Source: Porphyromonadaceae bacterium UBA7332 (lineage in GTDB: Bacteria > Bacteroidota > Bacteroidia > Bacteroidales > UBA7332). From it: 64,000 nucleotides of DNA. The notes beneath the pieces were generated by a model. The model worked only from the letters and a program-made list of their open reading frames with translations, was not told where the DNA came from and made no database searches. How positions within the stretch are numbered: position 1 is the first letter of the stretch; the number at the start of each line of letters is the position of its first letter. A program made the position numbers and the translations under genes. Positions 15,533 to 24,585 of the stretch are shown piece after piece. The stretch lies in the NCBI GenBank assembly GCA_002471225.1, contig DKPO01000031.1, positions 121,773 to 185,772 of the forward strand, given 5' to 3'.

Positions 15533-15562
15533 GAAGCGGAAGCATTTATATGCTTCCGCTTC
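15533..15562. terminator. Hairpin between convergent genes
   Basis: GAAGCGGAAGCA and TGCTTCCGCTTC form a perfect 12-bp stem with a 6-base loop. There is no strong T run. It lies between the Cys/Lys peptide (plus) and the FHA gene (minus) and probably serves both. Confidence 0.7.
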
Positions 15563-15578
15563 CTGTTGATATCGATCA

Positions 15579-16091
15579 TTAATCTTCATCTTCATTCTTT
15601 GCTTCTTCCGGTAGACGAACCATAATCGTCGTTGCACCTAACGTAAGAAAAGTGTCATTGTGTAAAACGACTCTCTCATTCTTAGCAATATACTCTCCTT
15701 TATAGAAAGTTCCTACCAGACTAGGGAAATCACGAACAGTATAAATCAATTTGCCGGCTTTGTCACGTTTAATATGAACAACACAATGTTGTCTGTCCAT
15801 ACTCATGTCATCTGTAAGAATAGGCACTTGAACAATCGTCCCTTTTGATCTTCTACCGATAATATTGTCGCCCATTACCAATGGGAAATCTTGTTTATAA
15901 CCGAACTCATTCTCGAAAACTTCAACTTGACCAAGATTTTCTATTGGTTCATTTTTAGCTTTACGTGAGATGCGGATACTCATATTTCTTCCGCAATGTT
16001 CGCAATGCAAACGAATGGACTGGCCTTCCGTATAATTTGAATCATCGAAACGGATAAAATTATCACATCTCGGACAGGCTATTTTTTTCAT
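15579..16091 (-). CDS. Zinc-ribbon plus FHA domain protein
   Basis: A 170-residue cytosolic protein. The N-terminus has two Cys pairs (CPRC at 6-9 and CEHC at about 30-33), forming a likely zinc ribbon. The C-terminal 100 residues are an FHA domain with IIGRRSKG, MDRQHCVVH (the Ser/Asp-x-x-H-like block) and TFYKGEYIAKNE. FHA domains bind phosphothreonine, so the protein may read Ser/Thr phosphorylation. It follows coaD by 37 bases and probably shares its transcript. No kinase is in the window. Confidence 0.85.
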   Translation of the reverse strand: MKKIACPRCDNFIRFDDSNYTEGQSIRLHCEHCGRNMSIRISRKAKNEPIENLGQVEVFENEFGYKQDFPLVMGDNIIGRRSKGTIVQVPILTDDMSMDRQHCVVHIKRDKAGKLIYTVRDFPSLVGTFYKGEYIAKNERVVLHNDTFLTLGATTIMVRLPEEAKNEDED

Positions 16092-16128
16092 CCTCTATTT
16101 TTATAATGAATGTTTCTACTGCTGTTTT

Positions 16129-16593
16129 TTAGCGTTTCAATACGCTCGGATCAGGAACAAAGTCCGAAATATCTTTCCCGAATTTTATCAGATCGCGAAC
16201 AATCGTAGAACTGATATGCGCAAATTCTAATTCGGTAATTAAGATAATAGTCTCTATACCTGTCATTTTACGGTTTACATCTGCAATAGATTTTTCAAAT
16301 TCAAAATCCATCGAAGAACGTATTCCGCGGATAATAGCAGTTGCTCCGATCTCCTGAGCAAAATCTGCTGTCACGCAACTGTAAGTTGCTATTTTCACGC
16401 GTGGTTCGTCCCGGAATATATGTTTTAATGCAGCGATACGTTCATCAATTGAAAACAATGGTTTCTTCGTATCGTTGATTCCGATTGCTACAACAACTTC
16501 ATCTGCACATGCATTTAATGCACGATGAACAATTGACATATGACCTTTTGTAAAAGGATCAAATGTTCCCGGGAATAATGCGATTCTTTTCAT
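16129..16593 (-). CDS. coaD: Phosphopantetheine adenylyltransferase
   Basis: A 154-residue nucleotidyltransferase making dephospho-CoA from phosphopantetheine and ATP. GTFDPFTKGH (9-18) holds the HxGH-like ATP site, and ISSTIVRDLI near residue 130 is the ISSTxVR motif. It starts 10 bases after parE ends; the parE-coaD order is usual in Bacteroidales. Confidence 0.96.
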   Translation of the reverse strand: MKRIALFPGTFDPFTKGHMSIVHRALNACADEVVVAIGINDTKKPLFSIDERIAALKHIFRDEPRVKIATYSCVTADFAQEIGATAIIRGIRSSMDFEFEKSIADVNRKMTGIETIILITELEFAHISSTIVRDLIKFGKDISDFVPDPSVLKR

Positions 16594-16603
16594 AGTTATT
16601 GTT

Positions 16604-18466
16604 TTAAATATCTTCCTCTACAACGAGGTTGTCGATAATAAAGGTTTGTCGCTCCATCGTGTTCTTACCCATATAGAACTCCAGAAGTTCTTTTACAAGG
16701 TCTTCTTTACGAAGAGTTACTTTATCTAATCTCATGTCATCGCCGATAAAGTATTTAAACTCATCCGGAGAGATTTCTCCTAATCCTTTAAATCGGGTAA
16801 TTTCCGGATTAGCGCCCAATTTTGCAATCGCTTGCAATCTCTCTTCATCGTTATAACAATATATAGTCTCTTTTTTATTTCGGACACGGAATAAAGGCGT
16901 TTGTAGAATGTATACATGACCCTTTTTGATCAGATCCGGAAAGAACTGAAGGAAAAACGTAATCATCAGTAATCGGATGTGCATACCGTCCACATCGGCA
17001 TCGGTAGCAATAATTACATTGTTATAACGTAGTCCGTCCAGGCCGTCCTCAATATTCAGTGCCGCCTGCAATAAATTGAATTCTTCATTCTCATAGACCA
17101 CTTTTTTAGTCAACCCGTAAGTGTTCAGAGGTTTTCCCTTGAGAGAAAACACAGCCTGAGTTTCAACATTCCGGCTTTTCGTAATAGATCCACTCGCCGA
17201 ATCACCCTCCGTAATAAAAATAGACGTTTCTTCCCGCTTTTCTCCACCTTTGGCATCGCTTAGATGGATCCGGCAGTCGCGTAATTTCTTGTTGTGCAAA
17301 TTCGCTTTCTTCGCGCGTTCGCGTGCAAGTTTCGTTACACCGGCAATGGCCTTACGCTCCTTCTCAGACTCAAGAATTTTCTTTAACAGGATTTCAGCTG
17401 TCTCGCTGTTTCTGTGCAAATAGTTATCCAGCTCTTTCTTTAAAAAATCCCCGATAAATTTATTTACCGAAATACCGTCAGGGCTCATTTCCTTCGAACC
17501 TAATTTGGTTTTTGTCTGCGATTCAAAAACGGGTTCTTCTACTTTTACGCTGACAGCTGCGATCATTCCGTTACGAATGTCTCCGTATTCGAAATTCTTA
17601 TTGTAAAATTCCTTTATAACGCGGGATACGGACTCTTTAAAAGCGGATAAGTGTGTTCCTCCCTGAGTCGTATGCTGACCGTTAACGAACGAATAGTATT
17701 CTTCTCCGTACTGGTTACCATGCGTAATTACGACTTCTATATCTTCACCTTTCAGGTGGATGATCGGATATAAGCCTTCCGAAGTCATATTTTCATTCAG
17801 TAAGTCAACCAAACCGTGCTTCGAAACATACTTTACACCGTTATAGTAGATAATCAGACCGGCATTCAGGAAAGTATAATTCTTAAGAAGAGCAATTACG
17901 TATTCATCACGAAACTTGTAATCTTTAAAAACCGTAGGATCCGGAGTAAACTCAACCAGCGTACCGTTAGATTCTTCCATTTTCGAAATAGGAAAATCAC
18001 GTACAATTTCGCCACAAGAGTATTCAACAGCTTTAGCTTCTCCCTCACGATGACTTTGAATAAAAAAACGAGTAGATAAGGCATTCACGGCTTTGATACC
18101 TACACCGTTCAATCCTACAGACTTCTTAAATGCTTTCGAGTCATACTTTGCACCCGTATTCATTTTCGAAGAAACGTCAATAACCTTACCCAGAGGTACA
18201 CCACGACCAAAGTCACGAATACGCACACTGCCCTCACGGATATCTACTTCGATTTGTTTCCCGTTCCCCATCATAAACTCATCAATAGAGTTATCAAGGA
18301 CTTCTTTCAACAATACATAGATACCGTCATCTGCGTGTGATCCGTCACCCAATTTCCCGATATACATACCGGGACGTCTTCGTATATGTTCCTGCCAGGC
18401 AAGTGTGATAATATTATCTTCACTATAGGTAGGTTGTTTGTCATTTATATCTTCCATAGGTTTCAT
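16604..18466 (-). CDS. parE: DNA topoisomerase IV subunit B
   Basis: A 620-residue GyrB/ParE type ATPase subunit. It has the GHKL motifs EVLDNSIDEF, DFGRGVPLG and GLNGVGIKAVNALS, the TOPRIM residues ITEGDSASGS and DADVDGMHIR, and a C-terminal GLGEISPDEF. The short length and RPGMYIGKLGDGSHADDG favour ParE over GyrB, which is longer. The partner parC is not in the window. Met1 or Met4 may be the start. A -7 box (TATCTTTG on the minus strand, 18534-18541) lies upstream. Confidence 0.9.
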   Translation of the reverse strand: MKPMEDINDKQPTYSEDNIITLAWQEHIRRRPGMYIGKLGDGSHADDGIYVLLKEVLDNSIDEFMMGNGKQIEVDIREGSVRIRDFGRGVPLGKVIDVSSKMNTGAKYDSKAFKKSVGLNGVGIKAVNALSTRFFIQSHREGEAKAVEYSCGEIVRDFPISKMEESNGTLVEFTPDPTVFKDYKFRDEYVIALLKNYTFLNAGLIIYYNGVKYVSKHGLVDLLNENMTSEGLYPIIHLKGEDIEVVITHGNQYGEEYYSFVNGQHTTQGGTHLSAFKESVSRVIKEFYNKNFEYGDIRNGMIAAVSVKVEEPVFESQTKTKLGSKEMSPDGISVNKFIGDFLKKELDNYLHRNSETAEILLKKILESEKERKAIAGVTKLARERAKKANLHNKKLRDCRIHLSDAKGGEKREETSIFITEGDSASGSITKSRNVETQAVFSLKGKPLNTYGLTKKVVYENEEFNLLQAALNIEDGLDGLRYNNVIIATDADVDGMHIRLLMITFFLQFFPDLIKKGHVYILQTPLFRVRNKKETIYCYNDEERLQAIAKLGANPEITRFKGLGEISPDEFKYFIGDDMRLDKVTLRKEDLVKELLEFYMGKNTMERQTFIIDNLVVEEDI

Positions 18467-18582
18467 TTGCAGCGTTTCAAAAAAAACAATAGGCGTTCTT
18501 AAGTCAGCATAAAGATGCGTAACTTCCGAATTGCAAAGATAATAAGATCATTCTAAATCTGATAGTTTACCTTTGGCTTACT

Positions 18583-18624
18583 CAAAATAAAAGAGAGGAT
18601 AAAGTGCTTAACTCTATCCCCTCT
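18583..18624 (-). terminator. Terminator of manC
   Basis: On the minus strand a GAGGGGATAGAG / CTTTATCCTCTC stem with a 7-base loop is followed by TTTTATTTT. It separates manC from parE, so they are independent units. Confidence 0.75.
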
Positions 18625-18656
18625 TCCTTTTCGCTTTATTTTACTCTTACTTTTTG

Positions 18657-19733
18657 TTAAACGAAGTCCTCACCAAACGTCATTTGTGCATCAGCAACAA
18701 ATTGACGGATTCTCTGCTCCTCGTTTTTCTGACAGATTAGCAATACATTACCCGATTCTGCCACGATATAATCGTTCAGACCCTGAATAACTGCTAACTT
18801 CCCGTCTGCCAGTGTAACAATATTGTTTTCTGCTTCGTAAAAAGCTGATTTACATTTTAATGTAGCATTTTCGTTCTGATCTTTCTCTGATAATTCATAA
18901 AGAGAACCCCAGGTTCCAAGGTCAGACCAACCGAAATCAGCGCATAGCACATAAGTGTTAGGCGATTTTTCCATAATGCCATAATCAATAGAGATATTCG
19001 GACACAAAGGGAATTCTTTTTTAATGAACTCTTTTTCTTCGGCTGTACCGTATATTCCGACACCTTTTTCAAAGTGTGATGCTATTTCAGGTGTAAATTG
19101 TTCGAAGGAATCGATAATGGTATTTACGTTCCACATAAAAATCCCTGAATTCCAGAAAAATTCGCCACTCTCAATAAACACTTTTGCTAACTCATGGTTT
19201 GGTTTCTCTGTAAATGTTTTTACTTTACAGAAGTCTCCTATTTTTTCTTCACCGACCTGTATATAGCCATAGCCTGTTTCCGGTCTGTTTGGTAATATTC
19301 CTAAAGTCAGTAAGCTGTTGTTTTGTCCTACAAATTCAAGTCCGTTTCGAATAGTCCCTAAGAACTCTTCTTCTTTCAGAATTAAATGGTCAGATGGAGC
19401 AACCACAATGTTTGCATTCGGATTGATTGCTTTAATATGATAAGACGCCCAGGCAACACAAGGTGCCGTATTTCTGCGTGCTGGTTCATATAGCACTTGA
19501 GAGGCGTTAAGTTCCGGTAGCTGTTCTTGAATCAACTCTGCGTATATTTCATTGGTTACAATGAAAATGTTCTCTTTAGGAACAACTTTCGAGAAACGAT
19601 CGAAAGTCATTTGGAGCAATGATCTCCCCGTTCCGAAGAAATCCAGAAATTGTTTAGGATAAGTTGTTCGGCTAAATGGCCAGAAACGAGCTCCTACACC
19701 ACCTCCCATGATCACACAATAGTTATTCTTCAT
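18657..19733 (-). CDS. manC: Mannose-1-phosphate guanylyltransferase
   Basis: A 358-residue sugar nucleotidyltransferase making GDP-mannose from mannose-1-phosphate and GTP, the precursor of mannose and fucose in surface glycans. The N-terminal pyrophosphorylase motif reads GGGVGARFWPFSR, followed by PKQFLD (PKQF is diagnostic). APSDHLI at about 113, TGYGYIQVG and FTEKP are the later substrate blocks. There is no C-terminal isomerase domain, so it is monofunctional. It could feed the GDP-sugar demand of the glycan loci further on. Confidence 0.93.
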   Translation of the reverse strand: MKNNYCVIMGGGVGARFWPFSRTTYPKQFLDFFGTGRSLLQMTFDRFSKVVPKENIFIVTNEIYAELIQEQLPELNASQVLYEPARRNTAPCVAWASYHIKAINPNANIVVAPSDHLILKEEEFLGTIRNGLEFVGQNNSLLTLGILPNRPETGYGYIQVGEEKIGDFCKVKTFTEKPNHELAKVFIESGEFFWNSGIFMWNVNTIIDSFEQFTPEIASHFEKGVGIYGTAEEKEFIKKEFPLCPNISIDYGIMEKSPNTYVLCADFGWSDLGTWGSLYELSEKDQNENATLKCKSAFYEAENNIVTLADGKLAVIQGLNDYIVAESGNVLLICQKNEEQRIRQFVADAQMTFGEDFV

Positions 19734-20008
19734 AGCAGTTTGTTGTTTATAGTTCCTTATTGGTGCGAAGCTACAAATTATATTCTGTTAAACGCTCGTT
19801 TAATCTTACTTTTTCTCCATTTATTTTCTTTTCGCTCCTTTTCTTTTCGAAGTCTTTCTTTTTTCTTCTTTTTGTTAAGCTCTTCTTCCTTTTTGTTACG
19901 TTAGACTTATTTGTCTGATAGCTAGCTTATAATTCTTTGTCTGCTCTTCTTTGTGCTTCTTTATTCTCTTCCTCCATTTTCTTTTTTTTGAAAAAAAATA
20001 GTGCAAAA
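19734..20008. other. Intergenic region with a charged-coding tract
   Basis: No gene is supported. On the minus strand the purine-rich tract at about 19790-19905 reads as a 40-codon Lys/Glu/Arg-rich frame without a start codon. It looks like compositional bias or coding debris. Plus-strand frames here are its polypyrimidine shadow. Confidence 0.5.
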
Positions 20009-20039
20009 TTTGGAGGTTTCGAAAAAAGCAGTACCTTTG
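20009..20039 (+). promoter_or_regulatory. Promoter of tRNA-Leu
   Basis: TTTG (20009-20012), a 19-base spacer and TACCTTTG (20032-20039) match the Bacteroidetes consensus. The tRNA begins 37 bases downstream. Confidence 0.85.
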
Positions 20040-20075
20040 CATCGTCTTCAGGAAACAAGGACACAGAAGAAAGAC

Positions 20076-20159
20076 GCCCAGATGGCGGAATTGGTAGACG
20101 CGCTGGTCTCAAACACCAGTGGATTCACTTCCATGCCGGTTCGATCCCGGCTCTGGGTA
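20076..20159 (+). tRNA. tRNA-Leu (anticodon CAA)
   Basis: The acceptor strands GCCCAGA (20076-20082) and TCTGGGT (20152-20158) pair. The anticodon stem CTGGT/ACCAG encloses CTCAAAC, giving anticodon CAA, which reads UUG codons. A long variable arm and GGTTCGATCC T-arm confirm a class II tRNA-Leu. CCA is not encoded. Confidence 0.96.
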
Positions 20160-20167
20160 CAGAAAAA

Positions 20168-20201
20168 GAGCTAATAACTTCGGTTGTTAGCTCTTTTTTT
20201 T
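20168..20201 (+). terminator. Terminator after tRNA-Leu
   Basis: GAGCTAATAAC and GTTGTTAGCTC (20168-20178, 20183-20193) enclose the stable tetraloop TTCG, followed by T8. Confidence 0.93.
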
Positions 20202-20222
20202 GTTTCTATATCCTTTCCCTTT

Positions 20223-20402
20223 TCATTTGCTTTTTCTCATGAGACTATAGAATCCTATGGTCGAACCACAAATCAGAAAATACAGAACAGTATTTTTACT
20301 TCCGTTATTGTCTATAATGTTACTTATCAATACAGGTATTAATAGACATAAACTAACCACATATAGTAGTATAATTGTTTTCTTGTTTATTTTTTGTTTC
20401 AT
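20223..20402 (-). CDS. Possible small membrane protein
   Basis: A 59-residue frame beginning MKQKINKKTIILLYVVSL. It has two hydrophobic helices (about 9-27 and 38-53) with a polar loop between, and a basic tail RKSK. The layout is that of a genuine two-helix mini membrane protein, but there is no family match, no clear promoter and no ribosome site. An upstream Met at 20406-20408 is in frame. Confidence 0.4.
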   Translation of the reverse strand: MKQKINKKTIILLYVVSLCLLIPVLISNIIDNNGSKNTVLYFLICGSTIGFYSLMRKSK

Positions 20403-20658
20403 GAGCATCAGCTTTAGGATACAAGCGTAAATATAAAAGAGAATTAATTTGGTTTCATCTATTGGGCAAATTTATAATAATGAATTGTTAAAATACCAGG
20501 TTCTTTTCATGTTATAGAGCATTTATCTCATTATTTAGCCTTTAAGATAGGCTCCTGTACTATTACCTTCCTTTTTTGTGACTATATCTAATTTGCAGTA
20601 CAGTAGATATATTTTTTCTTATAGTCCGATTAATTATTTTGCAACTGAGAATAAAAAG

Positions 20659-20736
20659 TGCGGTGTACGTCGCACTGAATTGCGAAGTAGGTCGCACAAA
20701 AGTGCGAAGTACACCGCATTTTTGTGCGACCTACAG
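20659..20736 (+). repeat. 78-bp interleaved inverted repeat, copy 2
   Basis: Same element as 1238-1315: equal length, same orientation, no gaps, 72 of 78 bases identical. Block A (TGCGGTGTACGTCGCAC, 20659-20675) is the inverse of A' (GTGCGAAGTACACCGCA) in 16 of 17 positions. Block B (GTAGGTCGCACAAAA) is the inverse of TTTTTGTGCGACCTAC at the end. Pairing order is A-B-A'-B'. There are no genes either side within 250 bases. Confidence 0.85.
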
Positions 20737-20940
20737 TTAACAAATAATTACAAGCGCATGAACTATTAAATATCCTTTGAAATAACTTAGTAGTCAGTTG
20801 TTTACATATTATTTATACTCAAAAGAATCAGGATTATACGTTACATTAAATTCGTATCGGGCAGTTAGCTGAGAATTGTATATAAAAAAGGGATTGGTTG
20901 AATGACTGTACTTTTCTTATGGTGCCAATACAAATTGTTC

Positions 20941-21035
20941 AATCGACACCAATCAGCACTAAAAAATGTGTTTGCATTATATTGCATATCAGTCTTTTAT
21001 AGGGATTGGTGCTGATAGTGTCGATAGTGTTGATT
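20941..21035 (+). repeat. Opposed array of AATCRGCACC and GTGYTGATA units, copy 2
   Basis: Two ten-base units AATCGACACC and AATCAGCACT (20941-20960) precede three nine-base units GTGCTGATA, GTGTCGATA and GTGTTGATT (21009-21035). The order, unit lengths and flanking text (TTGATTGAAAA then CAAACT and GGGAG) match the array at 593-776. Confidence 0.75.
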
Positions 21036-21071
21036 GAAAATCAAACTTTGGGAGTGATTTTTATTAACGGC

Positions 21072-21113
21072 AACGGAGTGACATCCATAAAGGAATGCCA
21101 CTCCGTTTTTTCT
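21072..21113 (-). terminator. Terminator of the propeller lipoprotein gene
   Basis: AACGGAGTGACAT and ATGCCACTCCGTT form an imperfect stem. It matches the terminator at 22523-22563 in 34 of 38 bases. T runs exist on the plus side; the minus side ends less cleanly. Confidence 0.7.
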
Positions 21114-21184
21114 TAGCGTTTTTCTAAGCAGATAAAACAAACTCTTCAAATTTGATATAACTGATAATCACTTAACTTATCGCA

Positions 21185-22363
21185 TTAGCTTTTAGTCTGT
21201 GCTTTTACCAGGATTACTATAGGGTTATCTTCTTCTGTCATCTGTTGTGTTTTTTCCCATAGCTGTTTATGGAAGTCGTTTTTATAAGCAGAGAATGTTG
21301 TTGATTTGTATTCCTTATATGTACACCATTCGTCTGCGGAACTGTGGAATATAAAATAGCCATCCCTGAAATATCCGTGTGGAGTATTGGCGGAAAGGTA
21401 TGAGAAATCGTCCCAGTCTTTAATGCTACATCGATCGAATAGACCAATCTGTTTGTTGGTTGCCATATCATAGACGATATGATTAGTTCCGAAGTTAATG
21501 AACAAGATATTATTTAGTACGTCTATGCTTTTCATGCCTAAGACGGCATTATTCTTTATTTTATACATCAGAGCTTCTCTCCCATTTCCATTCTTAATTT
21601 CATCAGGGACGGTTCTTCCTTTTAGTTTGATATTATAAATCGGTCTGACACCTGTTTTCTTATCATATTGAAAGATCGTATCTTTTGAAATTAAGTGAAA
21701 ATATAATTTATTATTAGCTATGACTCCTTGCTTATCTACACCCCATCCTCTGTTTATTGGTTTGTCTTCAAATGGAAAATAGGATTTTGTTTCGTTCTTG
21801 TTTATTATATACATATGATTGCATCCTATTTCATTTTTGACAAATTCGGACATGCATACATATTGGCCATCTATAGGATATATATTTAAGGCCGGGACAG
21901 GGAAGTTATCATACGTTTTTATGAATTTATTGTCAAAATCATAATAACTTATCTTCTGAGTGTAGAAATTAAAGAATCCGATCCTGTCTTCTTCAACTAA
22001 TATAGCATTAATAAAATTCGGATGATAGTCCTTCGGTCCTTCACCTATGCTTCCCAGCTTATTAAGGAACTTGCCTTGGCGATTGAATGCATAAGCAAGA
22101 TTGCTGTTATTGTCAACAATAATGATTTTATTTCCTCTTATATATACATCTGATATTGTACCTACGATTGCCTTAGAATGGCTCTCAAGCGGAATTATTT
22201 CGAATTTAGTTGTATCAATTAAAGGTGTCAAATCAAAGGTTTTCGAAGATTCATCATATGTGTTGTAGGTTATATCTCTGATTAAGGGCTCCTCTTCTTT
22301 CTGTTGAACGGAACAAGATATCAGGAAATTTGTCATTAAAAGACATAAGATTTGTGTTTTCAT
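21185..22363 (-). CDS. 6-bladed beta-propeller lipoprotein (DUF4934-like)
   Basis: A 392-residue exported protein with lipobox LISC (Cys17). After TKFEIIPLESHSKAIVGTI it shows the family pattern: a description of sensed or stored values (ISDVYIRGNKIIIVDNNSN, FNRQGKFLNKLGSIGEGPKD). The GEGPKDY turn is diagnostic of the Bacteroidetes 6-bladed propeller group. A paralogue is at 62530-63627. Function unknown; family members occur near surface nutrient systems. It is bracketed by two near-identical terminators and the repeat-rich gap. Confidence 0.82.
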   Translation of the reverse strand: MKTQILCLLMTNFLISCSVQQKEEEPLIRDITYNTYDESSKTFDLTPLIDTTKFEIIPLESHSKAIVGTISDVYIRGNKIIIVDNNSNLAYAFNRQGKFLNKLGSIGEGPKDYHPNFINAILVEEDRIGFFNFYTQKISYYDFDNKFIKTYDNFPVPALNIYPIDGQYVCMSEFVKNEIGCNHMYIINKNETKSYFPFEDKPINRGWGVDKQGVIANNKLYFHLISKDTIFQYDKKTGVRPIYNIKLKGRTVPDEIKNGNGREALMYKIKNNAVLGMKSIDVLNNILFINFGTNHIVYDMATNKQIGLFDRCSIKDWDDFSYLSANTPHGYFRDGYFIFHSSADEWCTYKEYKSTTFSAYKNDFHKQLWEKTQQMTEEDNPIVILVKAQTKS

Positions 22364-22522
22364 ATATTTGAAATAAGGTGTTTTCGGTGAATAATATTCA
22401 AATTTAAAATAATGGTCAGAGAATTGAGATTACTCTGATTATATATTTACTGGACAAAAGTATAACAATCAGCTATTTATTTAAGGTTTTTAAATGTGTT
22501 ATAAAGCATTTATATATAAACG

Positions 22523-22563
22523 AAAACGGAATGACACCCATGAAGGGATGCCACTCCGTTTTG
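22523..22563 (-). terminator. Terminator of the xpt operon
   Basis: On the minus strand AAAACGGAGTGGCATCCC and GGGTGTCATTCCGTTTT form a long imperfect stem. It is 34/38 identical to the hairpin at 21072-21113 after the neighbouring gene. Confidence 0.8.
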
Positions 22564-22584
22564 TGATTGTTCCGAAGAGTCGGA

Positions 22585-23154
22585 TTATTCTTTGAATTTG
22601 ATTGTGCAATTATCTAAAGAATCGATTTGTGCCAATGATTCAACTTTGATGTTTTTGTCACGAAGAATCTGGCCACCTTCCTGAAAGCTTTTTTCGATAA
22701 CGAATCCCATTCCAATCAGGTTTGCACCTGCTTTTTCAATAAGATCAAGAATTCCTAAAGCTGCATTTCCGTTTGCAAGGAAATCGTCAATGAATACGAC
22801 GTTATCTTTTGGTGTCAGATAATCATTGCTGATGCAAACTGTATAATCGCGATCTTTGGTAAAAGAGTGAACAGTTGTAGTCAACATGTTCTCCATTGTT
22901 TTTGGTGATTTCTTTTTAACAAATACAACAGGAATCTCCAACAGATAACCCAACATAATAGCCGGTGCAATACCACTTGCCTCAATTGTAATAATCTTGT
23001 TGACCGGATAAGTCGCAAATCTTTTTACGAATTCAACAGCAATGGATTTCATCAGGATCGGGTCCATCTGGTGATTGATAAAGCTGTCTACTTTAAGAAT
23101 ACCACCGTCAAAACATTTACCGTCTTGTTTGATACGTTTTTTTAATAGTTCCAT
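22585..23154 (-). CDS. xpt: Xanthine phosphoribosyltransferase
   Basis: A 189-residue type I phosphoribosyltransferase salvaging xanthine to XMP. The PRPP loop reads VVFIDDFLANGNAA at about 120-133. The N-terminal MELLKKRIKQDG and VDSFINHQMDP are typical of Xpt. It follows the xanthine-type permease by 13 bases, so uptake and salvage are coupled. No purine riboswitch is visible upstream of the pair. Confidence 0.95.
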   Translation of the reverse strand: MELLKKRIKQDGKCFDGGILKVDSFINHQMDPILMKSIAVEFVKRFATYPVNKIITIEASGIAPAIMLGYLLEIPVVFVKKKSPKTMENMLTTTVHSFTKDRDYTVCISNDYLTPKDNVVFIDDFLANGNAALGILDLIEKAGANLIGMGFVIEKSFQEGGQILRDKNIKVESLAQIDSLDNCTIKFKE

Positions 23155-23167
23155 AATGTATACGCGA

Positions 23168-24493
23168 TTAGTCTTTTATGCGAATAAATAAGTTTGCAAG
23201 AATAGCTGTTACACCTCCTGCCGTGATGCCTGAAGCAAAAATATTTTTAATAGCTTGCGGAAAAGCATTGAGGATTTCGGGAACCAGTTCGACTCCCAGT
23301 CCGATTCCGAAGCTTAGAGCTATAATCAGAGTTTCTGCACGTCCGATAGGGTGCGATGTGATGATGCGTATTCCGGCAACGGCTACTGTGCCGAACATTA
23401 GCAGAGTCGCTCCACCCAAAACAGGTTGCGGCATAAGAGAAAACAATAACCCGATACTCGGGAACAGTCCGAGAATGATTAATGCCCCGGCAACATAGTA
23501 ACCGACGTAACGACTGGCTACACCACTTAGCTGTATCACTCCGGTCGTTTGTGAGTAAAGGGAGTTGGGGAATGCATTGAAGATACCTGCTATCATTGAG
23601 TTTACACCTTCAGCAAATATTCCTGAAGAAACGCGTTTGTTGTAAACTTCTCCGGTTATAGGTTCTTCAGATATGATACTATTACCCGTGATAGAGCCAT
23701 AGGCTTCAACGGAAGTAATCAGGTAGATCAGCGCAAATGACAAAAATGAGGAAAGATCAAAGGAGATTCCATATTTAAGAGGCTGTGGAATAGTCAGCCA
23801 GGATGCATCTGTCAAACCTGTGAAATCAAGTGTACCTAAGAAGTAAGAAACAATATAGCCCGCAGCAAGCCCGATAAAAATGGAACTCATGCGCAGATAT
23901 TTATTTTTACTTTTATTGAAAAGGACAATGAGGAAAAGAACGAGAGCTGCAACCCCTATGTATTCATAGTTTCCGAAAGTACCATTGGCTAGAGCATCGT
24001 AACCGCCACCACAGGAGATCATCCCGACTTTGAGCAGGGTTAGTCCGATAAGCGATACGACAATACCTGAGACTAATGGTGTGATTACTCTCTGAGCCAG
24101 ATGCAAAATCCGACTGACAAACATTTCTATAGAACTTGCCGCAATTGTACAACCGAAGATTAGTGGAAGACCGCCTAAAGATCCGGCAGCAATGATCGGT
24201 CCGATAAAAGTGAAACTGGCTCCCTGGACACTAAGTAGTCTGGCGCCAAGAGGTCCGATGCGACGACACTGAATAAAAGTTGATATACCCGCGGCAAAAA
24301 GTGCCATTGAAACCAGAAAACCAGATGTCTGAATGTCAAGATTCAGCGCACCGGCTACGATCAAAGGCGGTGTAATGATAGCCACAAAAACGGAGAGCAG
24401 GAGTTGAATGGCTACAAAGATGGCATCTTTAAATGGTAGCTTATCCTCTACTCGATAAATCAATTGATTTGACTCAGTCGTTGGGTTTCCCAT
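23168..24493 (-). CDS. Nucleobase:cation symporter-2 family permease (xanthine/uracil)
   Basis: A 441-residue inner membrane protein with about 14 hydrophobic segments. The NCS2 motifs are LLSVQGASFTFIGPI and the QTTGVIQLSGVASRYVG block (NAT signature region). Pairing with xpt points to xanthine as substrate, transported with protons. A -7 box (TACCTTTG, minus strand, about 24523-24530) precedes it. Confidence 0.9.
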   Translation of the reverse strand: MGNPTTESNQLIYRVEDKLPFKDAIFVAIQLLLSVFVAIITPPLIVAGALNLDIQTSGFLVSMALFAAGISTFIQCRRIGPLGARLLSVQGASFTFIGPIIAAGSLGGLPLIFGCTIAASSIEMFVSRILHLAQRVITPLVSGIVVSLIGLTLLKVGMISCGGGYDALANGTFGNYEYIGVAALVLFLIVLFNKSKNKYLRMSSIFIGLAAGYIVSYFLGTLDFTGLTDASWLTIPQPLKYGISFDLSSFLSFALIYLITSVEAYGSITGNSIISEEPITGEVYNKRVSSGIFAEGVNSMIAGIFNAFPNSLYSQTTGVIQLSGVASRYVGYYVAGALIILGLFPSIGLLFSLMPQPVLGGATLLMFGTVAVAGIRIITSHPIGRAETLIIALSFGIGLGVELVPEILNAFPQAIKNIFASGITAGGVTAILANLFIRIKD

Positions 24494-24585
24494 CGGTAAA
24501 TTTTGAAAAATTTCGGCAAAGGTAATGATTTAATGAAATGTGTGGAGTCAAAAAATCATCACTAAATAAAAGAATCGCTAAAAGA

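Noticed and set aside
19650..19904. Ser/Phe-rich plus-strand frame
   Set aside because: It is the complement of a purine-rich tract and has no signal or domain.
20076..20159. Integrated element at tRNA-Leu
   Set aside because: No integrase gene and no direct repeat of the tRNA 3' end were found downstream.
24494..24585. Purine riboswitch before the permease-xpt pair
   Set aside because: The 92-base region lacks the conserved purine aptamer loops.
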